This document shows positions 7,705 through 16,316 of a DNA stretch of 64,000 bases, piece after piece (within the stretch, counting starts at the first letter, position 1; every line of letters begins with the position of its first letter). Position numbers and translations under genes: made by a program. The DNA lies in NCBI RefSeq assembly GCF_028369295.1, contig NZ_JAQMYP010000030.1, positions 61,817 through 125,816 on the forward strand, in the 5' to 3' direction. Source of the stretch: Streptomyces sp. HD. GTDB lineage: Bacteria > Actinomycetota > Actinomycetes > Streptomycetales > Streptomycetaceae. The notes beneath the pieces were generated by a model, which was not told where the DNA came from, ran no database searches, and saw only the letters and a program-made list of their open reading frames with translations.

Positions 7705-8874
7705 TCAGACCGCCTCGATGATCATCGCGTTGGCGAGGCCGCCCGCCTCGCACATCGTCTGCAGGGCATAGCGGGCGCCGCGCTCGCGCATGGCGTGGAC
7801 CAGGGTCGTCGTCAGCCGGGTGCCGCTCGCGCCGAGCGGATGGCCGATCGCGATGGCGCCGCCGTTCACATTGACCTTGGCGAGGTCGGCGCCGGTCTCC
7901 TGCTGCCAGGCCAGGACGACGCTGGAGAACGCCTCGTTGATCTCGAAGAGGTCGATGTCGCCGAGGGACAGGCTCGCCCGGCGCAGCACCTTCTCCGTCG
8001 CCGGGATCACTCCGGTGAGCATGAGGATCGGGTCGGAGCCGGTCACGGCGAAGCTGTGCAGCCGGGCGAGGGGGCGCAGGCCCAGACGGGCCGCGGTCTC
8101 ACTTGAGGTGACGAGGACGGCGGAGGCACCGTCGTTGATGGGGCTGGCGTTGCCCGCGGTGACGTTCCACTCGATCTGCGGGAAGCGCTCCGCGAAGGCC
8201 GGGTCGTAGTACGCGGGCTTGAGGCCGGCCAGGATCTCGGGGGTGCTGCCGGGGCGTACGCACTCGTCGCGCGAGACGCCCTCCAGGGGCGCGACCTCGG
8301 CGTCGAAGAGGCCCTGGTCCCAGGCGGCGGCCGCCTTGCGGTGCGAGGAGACGGCGAACGCGTCCATCTGCTCGCGCGTGATCGACCACTTGGCGGCGAT
8401 CAGCTCGGCGCTGACGCCCTGCGGCACGAGCCCTTCCGGGTAGCGCTCGGCGACGCCGGGGCCGAAGGGGTCCTTGCCGGGCGGCACGTTCGACCACATC
8501 GGGACCCGGCTCATCGACTCGACGCCACAGGCGACGACCAGGTCGTACGCGCCCGAGATGACTCCCTGGGCCGCGAAGTGCACGGCCTGCTGGGAGGAGC
8601 CGCACTGACGGTCCACGGTGGTCGCGGGCACCGTCTCCGGGAACCCCGCCGACAGGGCGGCGTAGCGGGTGGTGTTCATGGCCTGCTCGCCGACCTGGTC
8701 GACGGTGCCGCCGATGACGTCGTCGATCAGCGCCGGGTCCACGCCCGAGCGCTCGACGAGGGTGCGCAGGGTGTGGGCGAGGAGCTCGACGGGATGGACG
8801 TGCGCCAGGGCGCCGTTCGGCCTGCCCTTGCCCATCGGGGTGCGTACGGCTTCGACGATGACTGCGTCACGCAT
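7705..8874 (-). CDS. Thiolase family protein (acetyl-CoA acyltransferase)
   Basis: 389 residues; catalyses thiolytic cleavage or condensation of acyl-CoA. The nucleophile is Cys91 in DRQCGSSQQA, with His345 in GGAIAIGHPLGASG and the second cysteine Cys375 in MCEAGG. CGVESMSRVPM and NASPINDGASAVLV are typical of FadA-like degradative thiolases. The start is the ATG at 8874 (MRDAVIVEAVRTPMGKG), which fixes the expected N-terminus. It is divergently transcribed from an HxlR regulator, and the shared region holds three operator-like repeats, so HxlR repression is likely. Confidence 0.93.
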   Translation of the reverse strand: MRDAVIVEAVRTPMGKGRPNGALAHVHPVELLAHTLRTLVERSGVDPALIDDVIGGTVDQVGEQAMNTTRYAALSAGFPETVPATTVDRQCGSSQQAVHFAAQGVISGAYDLVVACGVESMSRVPMWSNVPPGKDPFGPGVAERYPEGLVPQGVSAELIAAKWSITREQMDAFAVSSHRKAAAAWDQGLFDAEVAPLEGVSRDECVRPGSTPEILAGLKPAYYDPAFAERFPQIEWNVTAGNASPINDGASAVLVTSSETAARLGLRPLARLHSFAVTGSDPILMLTGVIPATEKVLRRASLSLGDIDLFEINEAFSSVVLAWQQETGADLAKVNVNGGAIAIGHPLGASGTRLTTTLVHAMRERGARYALQTMCEAGGLANAMIIEAV

Positions 8875-8946
8875 GGTGCGGGCCTCCTTGGCCGCCGGGC
8901 GACGACCGGCGCTGCGGCCGGTGTGGCGACCGGCTCGATTACCGGT

Positions 8947-9020
8947 GAGTAGGAAATCCAAACTCACCATAGCCCGCAGAGTTGGAAAATCAAACTCAAT
9001 AGAGTTGGAAAGTCGAACCC
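8947..9020. promoter_or_regulatory. Triple GAGTT-N9-AACTC-type operator between thiolase and HxlR genes
   Basis: Three related 19-base sites: GAGTAGGAAATCCAAACTC (8947-8965), GAGTTGGAAAATCAAACTC (8979-8997) and GAGTTGGAAAGTCGAACCC (9002-9020). The middle one is an imperfect palindrome with GAGTT/AACTC arms. They cover the whole divergent promoter region, and a -10-like TAGACT (9026-9031) lies just before the regulator start. The arrangement fits HxlR autoregulation and control of the thiolase. Confidence 0.7.
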
Positions 9021-9038
9021 TCCCCTAGACTGAGCGCC

Positions 9039-9509
9039 ATGGCCGCCACCAAAGACCCGCGCCCCTGCTCCATCGCCGACGCCCTGGCGCTCGTCGGCGA
9101 GAAGTACTCCCTGCTCGTCCTGCGCGAGGTATGCCTGGGCAACGGCCGCTTCGACCAGCTCGTACGCAACATCGGCGCCCCGCGCGACATCCTGGCCACC
9201 CGGCTGCGCCGCCTGGTCGACGCCGGAATCCTGACCAAGCGCGCCTACAGCGAGCGCCCGCAGCGGTTCGAGTACCGGCCCACACAGGCCGGGCTGGAGC
9301 TGGAGCCGGTCCTGATGACCCTCATGGCATGGGGCGACCGCCACCTGAAGGGGGACGACGACCGCCCCATGGTGATCGAGCACGTCTGCGGCAACGAACT
9401 GGTCCCGGTCGTCACCTGCCGCGCCTGCGGCGACGCGGTGCACCACGAGGACCTCAAGGCCCACCCCCAGGCACCCGGCTGGTCGGTGGCGGGGCCGACG
9501 GCGGCCTGA
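9039..9509 (+). CDS. HxlR-family transcriptional regulator
   Basis: 156 residues. The winged-helix HxlR domain spans about residues 10-100: PCSIADALALVGEKYSLLVLREVCLGNGRFDQLVRNIGAPRDILATRLRRLVDAGIL. Cys10 sits at the conserved N-terminal cysteine position of redox- or aldehyde-sensing HxlR proteins. The C-terminus adds a CRACGD segment (about residues 128-133), which could be a redox pair or half of a zinc knuckle. Its divergent partner is the thiolase, and the shared operator repeats argue that it controls both. Confidence 0.92.
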   Translation: MAATKDPRPCSIADALALVGEKYSLLVLREVCLGNGRFDQLVRNIGAPRDILATRLRRLVDAGILTKRAYSERPQRFEYRPTQAGLELEPVLMTLMAWGDRHLKGDDDRPMVIEHVCGNELVPVVTCRACGDAVHHEDLKAHPQAPGWSVAGPTAA

Positions 9510-9760
9510 CCGATACGGCGGCCAGACCCACGCCCACCAGGGACACGGCAAGCGCTTTCGGTCCGCAGTACCGCGTGCGGCGGCCCCGCCGCAGGTCAAC
9601 ACCGGGATGACGGGCCCGGCGGGCTTCAGCCCCCGCCCCCCTGTGCCGGAGCCGTCACCGCGGGACGCTACGCTGCCCCTCGACACTCGCGATCACTGCG
9701 CCGCCGACGCGGTGTCCCCGTCACTCCTTGCCACGATCAGCACTTGGACTCCCTACCTTC

Positions 9761-10636
9761 ATGTCTTGGTTCGAATCACTCATCCTCGGACTCGTCCAGG
9801 GACTGACCGAGTTCCTCCCCGTGTCCTCCAGCGCGCATCTGCGGCTGACCGCGGCGTTCTCGGGCTGGGAGGACCCCGGCGCGGCCTTCACCGCGATCAC
9901 CCAGATCGGCACGGAGGCCGCGGTGCTGATCTACTTCCGCAAGGACATCGGGCGGATCATCTCGGCATGGCTGCGGTCGCTGACCAGCAAGGAGATGCGA
10001 CGGGACCACGACGCGCAGATGGGCTGGCTGGTGATCGTCGGCTCGATCCCGATCGGTGTGCTCGGCCTGGCGTTCAAGGACCAGATCGAGGGGCCCTTCC
10101 GTGATCTGCGCATCACCGCGACGATGCTGATCGTCGTGGGCATCATCATCGGCGTCGCCGACCGCCTGGCGGCCCGTGACGAGTCGGGCGGCCGGCACCG
10201 CGCCGCCAAGCAGCGCAAGGGACTTGAGGACCTGAACGCGCGCGACGGCCTCATCTACGGCATGTGCCAGGCCATGGCCCTCATCCCCGGGGTCTCCCGC
10301 TCCGGCGCCACCATCAGCGGCGGCCTCTTCATGGGCTACAACCGTGAGGCCGCGGCCCGCTACTCCTTCCTCCTCGCGATCCCCGCGGTGCTCGCCTCCG
10401 GCCTCTTCGAGCTCAAGGACGCGATGGAGAGCGGCCACGTCTCCTGGGGCCCGACGATCTTCGCCACGGTGATCGCCTTCGCGTCCGGTTACGCGGTCAT
10501 CGCCTGGTTCATGAAGTTCATCTCGACCAAGAGCTTCATGCCCTTCGTCTGGTACCGCATCGCCCTCGGCATCCTCATCATCGCCCTGGTGACGGCGGGC
10601 GTCCTGAGCCCGCACGCCGCGGAGTCGGCGGGCTGA
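9761..10636 (+). CDS. uppP: Undecaprenyl-diphosphate phosphatase
   Basis: 291-residue integral membrane enzyme that recycles undecaprenyl pyrophosphate to the monophosphate carrier lipid for peptidoglycan synthesis; the family also confers bacitracin tolerance. Both signature motifs are present: LTEFLPVSSSAHLRL (residues 16-30) and ALIPGVSRSGATISGGLFMGY, with the conserved Ser/Arg/Glu residues. Hydrophobic segments and length match BacA/UppP. ATG at 9761 starts MSWFESLILGLVQG, the normal N-terminus of the family. Confidence 0.95.
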   Translation: MSWFESLILGLVQGLTEFLPVSSSAHLRLTAAFSGWEDPGAAFTAITQIGTEAAVLIYFRKDIGRIISAWLRSLTSKEMRRDHDAQMGWLVIVGSIPIGVLGLAFKDQIEGPFRDLRITATMLIVVGIIIGVADRLAARDESGGRHRAAKQRKGLEDLNARDGLIYGMCQAMALIPGVSRSGATISGGLFMGYNREAAARYSFLLAIPAVLASGLFELKDAMESGHVSWGPTIFATVIAFASGYAVIAWFMKFISTKSFMPFVWYRIALGILIIALVTAGVLSPHAAESAG

Positions 10637-10674
10637 CGAGCCGAGTTTGGGGGGGCGGCCGAACACCCGGTTTC

Positions 10675-10688
10675 ACTGACCCGTCAGT
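10675..10688. promoter_or_regulatory. Short perfect inverted repeat upstream of small gene
   Basis: ACTGAC-CC-GTCAGT, with CAGT repeated once more just after it. This resembles TetR-type half-sites (TGAC...GTCA). It lies about 100 bases upstream of the 59-residue gene at 10789 and 40 bases after uppP. No matching regulator gene is adjacent, so the role is open. Confidence 0.35.
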
Positions 10689-10788
10689 CAGTACGAGGGG
10701 CTCCGTGCGGAGATCCGTGACCAATCACATACGTTCTGTGTAGCCGTCCGGTAGCGCGCTGTCAGTCCTTGCCCCTAGGCTTGTCCGC

Positions 10789-10968
10789 ATGTCCCCCCTT
10801 TCCTTACGCCCTGGTTCCGTGCGGTCTGCTGCCGAGGTGAACGAGGAGATACGCGCCCTGTGGCTGCGCGCGGGCGGCTCACTGTCGGCTCAGGAGCGCG
10901 CGGAGTACGAGCTGTTGGTCGTCGAGTGGGCGGCCGCGATCCGCAGCGCCGTCATCGAGGCGGCTTGA
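10789..10968 (+). CDS. Small conserved-looking protein with a TTA codon
   Basis: 59 residues (MSPLSLRPGSVRSAAEVNEEIRALW..., ending AAAIRSAVIEAA). It is charged and amphipathic, predicted helical, with strong third-position G/C from codon 10 onward. Codon 6 is TTA, the leucine codon read by the bldA tRNA, so translation may depend on development. A -10-like TAGGCT ends seven to eight bases before the ATG and there is no ribosome-binding site, suggesting a leaderless transcript. No function recognised. Confidence 0.6.
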   Translation: MSPLSLRPGSVRSAAEVNEEIRALWLRAGGSLSAQERAEYELLVVEWAAAIRSAVIEAA

Positions 10969-11009
10969 CGATCGAGGCGGATTGACGACCGAGGCGGATT
11001 GAAGCGTCC

Positions 11010-11642
11010 CTAGGCCCGTAGATGAGCAAGGACGTCGTCCTCCAGCGGAACGGGCCGCTCCTGCGGCAACAACTCGGCCGCACGCTCCAGTTCACCCGCC
11101 CGCACGCACGCGTGGATCTCCCTCGCGAGCGGCGTCACGTCCTCGATGCCGACGATCCACTCGTCCGCGTACCGCGCCGTCGCCTCACCCGCGAGCCCCA
11201 GTTGCAGCGAGCGGTACGGCAGAGCGTCGAGATGCAGATCCCGCTCCGGATCCCACTGCACACGCGCGGGCGCCGCCCTCAACTGCCGCTTCCAGTCACT
11301 CCGCTCGCCGTGCAGCTCGGGGACGTAGTGCGAGAGGCACGCATGGCGAAGGGCCCAGACCAGGCCCTCCCGGCTGATCTCGACGGCGAGGACCGTCTCC
11401 TGGCTCTCCTTCATGGCCCAGCCGCAGCGGTACATCATCCACAGGAACGACGGCTTGATCCAGGTCATCCGGTCACGGCTCCAGGATGACGGAAAGCGGC
11501 CGTCGCGGGCGGCGGCGAGGCCGATCCCGGGCTGGTAGGCCTGGTAGACCGTCAGCGTGGACTCGGTGTGATGTGCGCGTATGCGGAACCTGGGTTCCTG
11601 CTGGACGTGCTGGTCGTTCTGATCGTTCACGGAGGACAGCAT
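11010..11642 (-). CDS. DUF4291 domain protein
   Basis: 210 residues. The family core is clear: FRIRAHHTESTLTVYQAYQPGIGLAAA, then RDRMTWIKPSFLWMMYRCGWAMKESQETVLAVEISREGLVWAL and VQWDPERDLHLDALPYRSLQLGL. DUF4291 proteins are widespread and of unknown function. ATG at 11642 follows GAGAGGAC; a GTG four codons later is an alternative. A long antisense extension of this frame into 13181 overlaps lnt and is rejected. Confidence 0.88.
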   Translation of the reverse strand: MLSSVNDQNDQHVQQEPRFRIRAHHTESTLTVYQAYQPGIGLAAARDGRFPSSWSRDRMTWIKPSFLWMMYRCGWAMKESQETVLAVEISREGLVWALRHACLSHYVPELHGERSDWKRQLRAAPARVQWDPERDLHLDALPYRSLQLGLAGEATARYADEWIVGIEDVTPLAREIHACVRAGELERAAELLPQERPVPLEDDVLAHLRA

Positions 11643-11723
11643 CGCCGTCCTCTCCCCCGGCATCCACCGAATATCGCTGCACGCCCTCTTGGCTCCGCCC
11701 ACCTCATGCTCAACACTGAGCCG

Positions 11724-12209
11724 ATGACGCAGCGTGTGGAACTCGCCACCCTGAGGGACCGGCTCGCGGTCGACGGAGTGATCACCGACTACGCGGTGGC
11801 CGTGGACGACGCGGACTGGACGGCGTACCGGAGTCTGTTCACGTCCGACGGTCGCGCGGACTACCGCTCGGCCGGCGGTATCGAGGGAGACGCCGGAAGT
11901 GTCGCAGCGTGGCTCGCGGAGAGCATGCGGCTGTTCTCGATGCGGCAGCATCTCATCGTCAACCGCCGGGTGCGCTTCGGGACGCTGGAGCAGGACACCG
12001 GCGACTCGGCCAGGGTCCAGGCGGACTACGTCAATCCGATGCGGTTCGCCGACAGCAACGGCGAAGGCACCTCCGCGCCCGACTTCGTGTGCGGCGGCCG
12101 GTACTCGTTCGGGCTGCTGCGGACCTACGAAGGCTGGCGGCTGCGCGAGGTCGTCGTACAGGAGAAATGGCGCCGTCTGCCCGAACGGGCGCCGACGGTG
12201 ATCGACTGA
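11724..12209 (+). CDS. SnoaL-like / NTF2-fold protein
   Basis: About 161 residues. LATLRDRLAVDGVITDYAVAVDDADWTAYRSLFTSDGRADYRS is the characteristic start of the SnoaL_4/NTF2-like family, followed by MRQHLIVNRRVRF and a C-terminal sheet (VCGGRYSFGLLRTYEGWRLREVVVQEKWR). Relatives are small cyclases, isomerases or dehydratases; no catalytic role can be assigned. ATG at 11706 is an alternative start; neither has a clear ribosome-binding site. Confidence 0.8.
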   Translation: MTQRVELATLRDRLAVDGVITDYAVAVDDADWTAYRSLFTSDGRADYRSAGGIEGDAGSVAAWLAESMRLFSMRQHLIVNRRVRFGTLEQDTGDSARVQADYVNPMRFADSNGEGTSAPDFVCGGRYSFGLLRTYEGWRLREVVVQEKWRRLPERAPTVID

Positions 12210-12279
12210 GCGGGCGCCCACTGTCCCACTGTCAGTGCCTGCGAGCACACTGGAAGGACCACGGGTAGGGAGACGCCGC

Positions 12280-13863
12280 ATGAAGACGATCAGCCACTGG
12301 CTCGGCTCGCCGTGGCGGCGTTCGACCGCAGCCGTGTTGGCCGGTGCGCTGCCCGTGCTCGCGTTCCCCGAGCCGTCGCTGTGGTGGTTCGCGTACGTCG
12401 CCCTGGTCCCGTGGATCGCGCTGCTGCGCGCCGCGCCGACCGGGCAGCGGGCCCTGTACGACGGCTGGTGGGGCGGCTTCGGCTTCATGCTGGCGATGCA
12501 CCACTGGCTGCTGCCGAACCTGCATGTGTTCACGTTCGTCATCGCCGCCCTGCTCGGCGCGCTGTGGGCCCCCTGGGGCTGGCTGGTGCGGCGCTTCCTG
12601 GCCCCGCCGAGACCCTCCGCCGGCCGAGTGGCGGCGGCGCTCGTCGTCCTGCCGTCCGGTTGGCTGATGGTCGAGCTCGTCCGCTCCTGGCAGGGGCTCG
12701 GCGGGCCGTGGGGCGTGCTGGGCTCCAGCCAGTGGGAGGTGGAGCCCGCGCTGCGGATCGCCTCGGTGGGCGGGGTGTGGCTGATCAGCTTCCTGGTGGT
12801 GGCGGTCAATGTCGCGGTCGCCGTGCTGGTGGTGGTGCGCAGCTCCCGGACACCCGCGGTGGCCGGTCTGCTCGCCACGGCGGTCGCCACCTCGGCCGTC
12901 TGGGTCTGGTCCCCGCGCCCCGACGTCCACGACCGGGTCCGGATCGCCGTCGTGCAGCCCGGTGTGATCGAGGGCGCCGGCGCGGCCGACCGGCGTTTCG
13001 ACCGGGAGGAGCAGCTCACCCGCGAGCTGGCCGGCCAGGGCGTCGACCTGGTCGTCTGGGGCGAGAGCAGCGTCGGCTTCGACCTCGACGACCGGCCCGA
13101 CTTCGCGCGTCGGCTCGCGGCACTGTCGCGCGAGACGGGGGCGGACATCCTGGTCAACGTGGATGCGCGGCGCTCCGACAAACCCGGTATCTACAAGAGC
13201 TCGATCCTCATCGGCCCGGACGGCCGGACCGGCGCCCGCTACGACAAGATGCGCCTGGTCCCGTTCGGGGAGTACATACCGATGCGCTCGATGCTCGGCT
13301 GGGCGACCTCCGTGGGCAAGGCGGCCGCCGAGGACCGCAGGCGGGGCACCCAGCAGGTCGTGATGGATGCCGGGCACGGGCTGCGCATCGGCCCGATGGT
13401 CTGCTTCGAGTCGGCGTTCTCCGACATGAGCCGCAATCTCGCGGACGACGGCGCCGAGGTGCTGATCGCCCAGTCGGCGACGTCGACGTTCCAGCAGAGC
13501 TGGGCGCCGGAGCAGCACGCCTCGCTGGCCGCGCTGCGGGCCGCCGAGACGGGCCGGCCGATGGTGCACGCGACGCTGACCGGCGTCTCGGCCGTGTACG
13601 GCCCGAGCGGCGAGCGCATCGGTTCGTGGCTGGGTACGAGCGAGAGCACGAGCGCGGTCTACGAGGTGCCGCTGGCCGGTGGCACCACGCCCTACGCCCG
13701 CTTCGGCGAGTGGCCGGTGTACGCGGCGCTGCTGATCATGGCCGCCTGGTGTGTCAGCGAGGGGATGCGGACCCTGCGGCCGCGGCTCAGGCGGCCCGCT
13801 CCTGAACCGCGCGTACGACCTGCTCGCACAGCTCATGGGTCGCCAGCGCGTCCCGGGCGCTGA
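12280..13863 (+). CDS. lnt: Apolipoprotein N-acyltransferase
   Basis: 527-residue membrane enzyme that N-acylates the lipid-modified cysteine of lipoproteins. The N-terminal ~210 residues form the TM segments. The periplasmic carbon-nitrogen hydrolase domain follows with the catalytic triad Glu262 (VVWGESSVG), Lys323 (RYDKMRLVPFGEYIP) and Cys375 (GPMVCFESAF). PTVLP-like lid residues and the final TM (VYAALLIMAAWCVSEG) are present. Streptomycetes may carry two Lnt enzymes. The basic tail overlaps the 3' end of the convergent oxidoreductase gene by 77 bases. Confidence 0.93.
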   Translation: MKTISHWLGSPWRRSTAAVLAGALPVLAFPEPSLWWFAYVALVPWIALLRAAPTGQRALYDGWWGGFGFMLAMHHWLLPNLHVFTFVIAALLGALWAPWGWLVRRFLAPPRPSAGRVAAALVVLPSGWLMVELVRSWQGLGGPWGVLGSSQWEVEPALRIASVGGVWLISFLVVAVNVAVAVLVVVRSSRTPAVAGLLATAVATSAVWVWSPRPDVHDRVRIAVVQPGVIEGAGAADRRFDREEQLTRELAGQGVDLVVWGESSVGFDLDDRPDFARRLAALSRETGADILVNVDARRSDKPGIYKSSILIGPDGRTGARYDKMRLVPFGEYIPMRSMLGWATSVGKAAAEDRRRGTQQVVMDAGHGLRIGPMVCFESAFSDMSRNLADDGAEVLIAQSATSTFQQSWAPEQHASLAALRAAETGRPMVHATLTGVSAVYGPSGERIGSWLGTSESTSAVYEVPLAGGTTPYARFGEWPVYAALLIMAAWCVSEGMRTLRPRLRRPAPEPRVRPARTAHGSPARPGR

Positions 13864-14692
13864 GCACCTTGCCGGCACGCACGGCGTCGAGGAAGGCGAG
13901 CACCGCCTGCGCGATGCCGCGCTGCCGGGCCACCGGCACCCAGTCGCCGCGGCGCCGCACGGTCGGCTGGCCCTTGTGGTCGATGACCTCGGCGAGGTTG
14001 AGGACCTGCCGCTTGGTGTCCTGCCCGGACACCTCCAGGATCTCCTCGGCCGAGCCGCTGAGCCGGTTCATCACACCGAGTGCGGTGAAGCCGTCCCCGG
14101 CGAGCTGCAGCACGACGTGGTGCAGCAGCCCGCCCTCGACGCGGGCGCGCACGGTCACGTCGTCGACCGGGCCCGGCGCGAGAAAGCGCAGGGTGTCCAC
14201 GACGTGGATGAAGTCGTCCAGGATCATCGAGCGCGGCTCCTCCGGCAGCCCGATGCGGTTCTTCTGCATGAGGATCAGCTCGCGCGGATGGTCGGCGCAC
14301 TGCGCATAGCCGGGGGCGTAACGCCGGTTGAAGCCGACGGCGAGGCTCACCTGCCGCCGCTCGGCGAGCGCCACCAGCCGCTCGGACTCGGCCAGTCGAT
14401 AGGCGAGCGGCTTGTCGACGTACGTCGGTACGCCCGCCTCCAGCAGCCGGGTCACGATCTCCGGGTGCGCCACGGTGGGCGCGTGCACGAAGGCGGCGTC
14501 GAGGCCCTGGGCGAGGAGTGAGTCGAGGCTCTCGTGCCGCTGCCCCGCCGGAAGGTGCAGACCGTCGGCGACGCGGGCGAGCGTCGCGGGCGTACGCGTC
14601 TGCAGATGCAGTTCGACCCCCGGCTGTGCGCCGAGCACCGGCAGGTAGGCCTTCTGCGCGATGTCACCGAGTCCGATGCAGCCGACCTTCAC
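13787..14692 (-). CDS. Gfo/Idh/MocA-family oxidoreductase
   Basis: 301 residues. N-terminal Rossmann fold VKVGCIGLGDIAQKAYLPVL, then the family hallmark EAGVPTYVDKPLAYRLAESERL containing the EKP-like DKP, and GFNRRYAPGYAQ. The C-terminal part is the mixed alpha/beta dimerisation domain (ILMQKNRIGLPEEPRSMILDDFIHVVDTLRFL). These enzymes oxidise or reduce sugars and inositols with NAD(P); the substrate is not predictable here. GTG at 14692 has AGAGGAG seven bases upstream. Its end overlaps the convergent lnt. Confidence 0.9.
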   Translation of the reverse strand: MKVGCIGLGDIAQKAYLPVLGAQPGVELHLQTRTPATLARVADGLHLPAGQRHESLDSLLAQGLDAAFVHAPTVAHPEIVTRLLEAGVPTYVDKPLAYRLAESERLVALAERRQVSLAVGFNRRYAPGYAQCADHPRELILMQKNRIGLPEEPRSMILDDFIHVVDTLRFLAPGPVDDVTVRARVEGGLLHHVVLQLAGDGFTALGVMNRLSGSAEEILEVSGQDTKRQVLNLAEVIDHKGQPTVRRRGDWVPVARQRGIAQAVLAFLDAVRAGKVLSARDALATHELCEQVVRAVQERAA

Positions 14693-14879
14693 GGGGTTGT
14701 CTCCTCTAGCGGTTGCCGGCCGGTCCACCGGTTGCCTGCCGGGTCTTCCCGGCAGCATACGGCGCCGGTGGGGGCCGCCGGTCGGCGAAGTTCTCGAAGC
14801 CCGCGGGAACAGCAGGGGCGCGGCCCTGGAGCTCGGCCATCCTCGAAGGACGCCCCGGCCGGGCGGTTCGCCAATTCGT

Positions 14880-15791
14880 TCAGCCGCTCGCCGTCGCGCG
14901 GCCGGCACCGTGTGCCGCGGCTCTCGGGTCGGTTCGGGAGAGCCGGCCCGTGCTCGCGTCGGCCCACACGGTCTCGGCGAACCTCGGCGCCTGGGGGTGA
15001 GAACCGTGTGCGGGATAGGCCAGGTGCAGGCGGACCGTGGGGGCGTCACGCAGGGGGATGAAACGCACCGCGGGATGGTGGTAGCGGCGTGTGGAGTCCT
15101 CGGGCGCGGTTCCCACGCCGAGGCCTGCCGCCACCTTCTCCAGCCACTCGTCGTAGTTGGAGCACTCCGCACCCAGGACCGGGCGTCGCTCGGCGGCCCA
15201 CATGTGAGGGAACGTCACGCCGCTGACGGTGTTGACGATCAGCGGCCAGTCCGCCAGTTCCTCCCAGGCGAGCTCGTCCCGCTCGGCCAGCGCCCAGTGC
15301 CCGGGAACCGCCGCGACCCGCCTCTCCTCGTAGAGGAAGACACTGCGCAGGTGCCGGGGAAGGGACTCTCCCCGGAGAAGGGCCAGGTCCACCGCTCCGG
15401 TGTCGAGTCCGGCGAGCGGGGTGTCGCAGCGGACGAACTCCACCCGGACGCCGGCTTCCTCGGCGAAGGAGGCCGCCATCAGTGACAGGCCGTCGGGCAG
15501 CCCCCAGCTGAAGCCCAGCCGCAGTTGCTCGCCCACCCGTATGCCGTCCAGGGTCGCCTCCAACTTGCGCAGCACCGGGACCAGTTCGTCGTGCAGCCGC
15601 CGGCCCTTGGCCGTGAGTTGCGTTCTTCGCGTCGTGCGGTCGAAGAGCCGGACGCCCAGGGCGTCCTCCAGGGACCGGACACAGCGGGTCAGGGTCGGCT
15701 GGGCCACATGGAGTCTGCGGCCCGCTGCGCTGAATCCGCCGTCCTCAGCAACGGCGAGGAAGTACCGCAGGTGGCGAAGATCTACATCCAT
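14880..15791 (-). CDS. LysR-family transcriptional regulator
   Basis: 303 residues. The helix-turn-helix is MDVDLRHLRYFLAVAEDGGFSAAGRRLHVAQPTLTRCVRSLEDALGVRLFDRTTRRTQLT, followed by a two-lobed effector domain (LRLGFSWGLPDG, LAGLDTGAVDLALLRG, AAGLGVGTAPEDS). It is separated by 660 bases from the biosynthetic operon starting at 16451 and transcribed away from it, making it a candidate cluster regulator. The gap holds a strong palindrome at 16317-16342, although that site is closer to the operon than to this gene. Confidence 0.9.
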   Translation of the reverse strand: MDVDLRHLRYFLAVAEDGGFSAAGRRLHVAQPTLTRCVRSLEDALGVRLFDRTTRRTQLTAKGRRLHDELVPVLRKLEATLDGIRVGEQLRLGFSWGLPDGLSLMAASFAEEAGVRVEFVRCDTPLAGLDTGAVDLALLRGESLPRHLRSVFLYEERRVAAVPGHWALAERDELAWEELADWPLIVNTVSGVTFPHMWAAERRPVLGAECSNYDEWLEKVAAGLGVGTAPEDSTRRYHHPAVRFIPLRDAPTVRLHLAYPAHGSHPQAPRFAETVWADASTGRLSRTDPRAAAHGAGRATASG

Positions 15792-15827
15792 GCTTGCAGA
15801 GCATAGGTGATCCGGCATAGCTATTTC

Positions 15828-16001
15828 TCATCCGTGTGTGCCACATCTAGTGTTTTCAACGGCGCCAATGGCCGCCGGACGATACGGCGACGGAGTGCTC
15901 ATCCGCAGCATGCCCAAATCGTCCGCCAGAGCCATTGGCTCCGGCATTCGAAGTACTGAGACGGGGGTCGCAGATTTTGTCTTTTTCTTACCTCTGGACA
16001 T
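15828..16001 (-). CDS. Possible 57-residue peptide (doubtful)
   Basis: The frame starts MSRGKKKTKSATPVSVLRMP and ends CGTHG. It is basic at the N-terminus and then contains a methionine/proline-rich stretch (MPEPMALADDLGMLRMSTPS). Codon usage is less GC-biased than in the flanking genes, and there is no convincing ribosome-binding site. It overlaps the expected LysR promoter. It could be a small peptide, a gene remnant or chance. Confidence 0.2.
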   Translation of the reverse strand: MSRGKKKTKSATPVSVLRMPEPMALADDLGMLRMSTPSPYRPAAIGAVENTRCGTHG

Positions 16002-16316
16002 CGCCACGCGAAGTGCCCGCAGCGGACGACGCAGCCGTCGTCCGCCTGCGACAGACTCACCGCGTGCAGGACGGTCGGCGTTCGACCCGATGCGCCTCGG
16101 ATGGAGAAGAGCGCAGGTAGAGAGCGTTTCGGCGGTCCAGCCGCAGGCATCCTGCACGCGCGGCGGTGCGCCGAAGCCGGTGCGAGTGACAGTCCGACGC
16201 CAATGCCACGCCCGCCCGGCGCAGTGCAGTGCTTGCCGCGTCGCCTTGCCCACCCGGCTTTTGCCACCGTTCCCACCTGAGCCGCGGCAGTCCCACACCC
16301 ACTAATTGGTTGAACA

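Noticed and set aside
4139..8106. Very long plus-strand frames opposite tuf3, AlkD-like and other genes
   Set aside because: Mirror frames of GC-rich minus-strand genes, rich in Arg/Gly/Asp/Val repeats with no family motifs.
11010..13181. Open frame of about 720 codons joined to DUF4291
   Set aside because: The upstream part is antisense to lnt and the SnoaL-like gene and is low-complexity; only the DUF4291 end is real.
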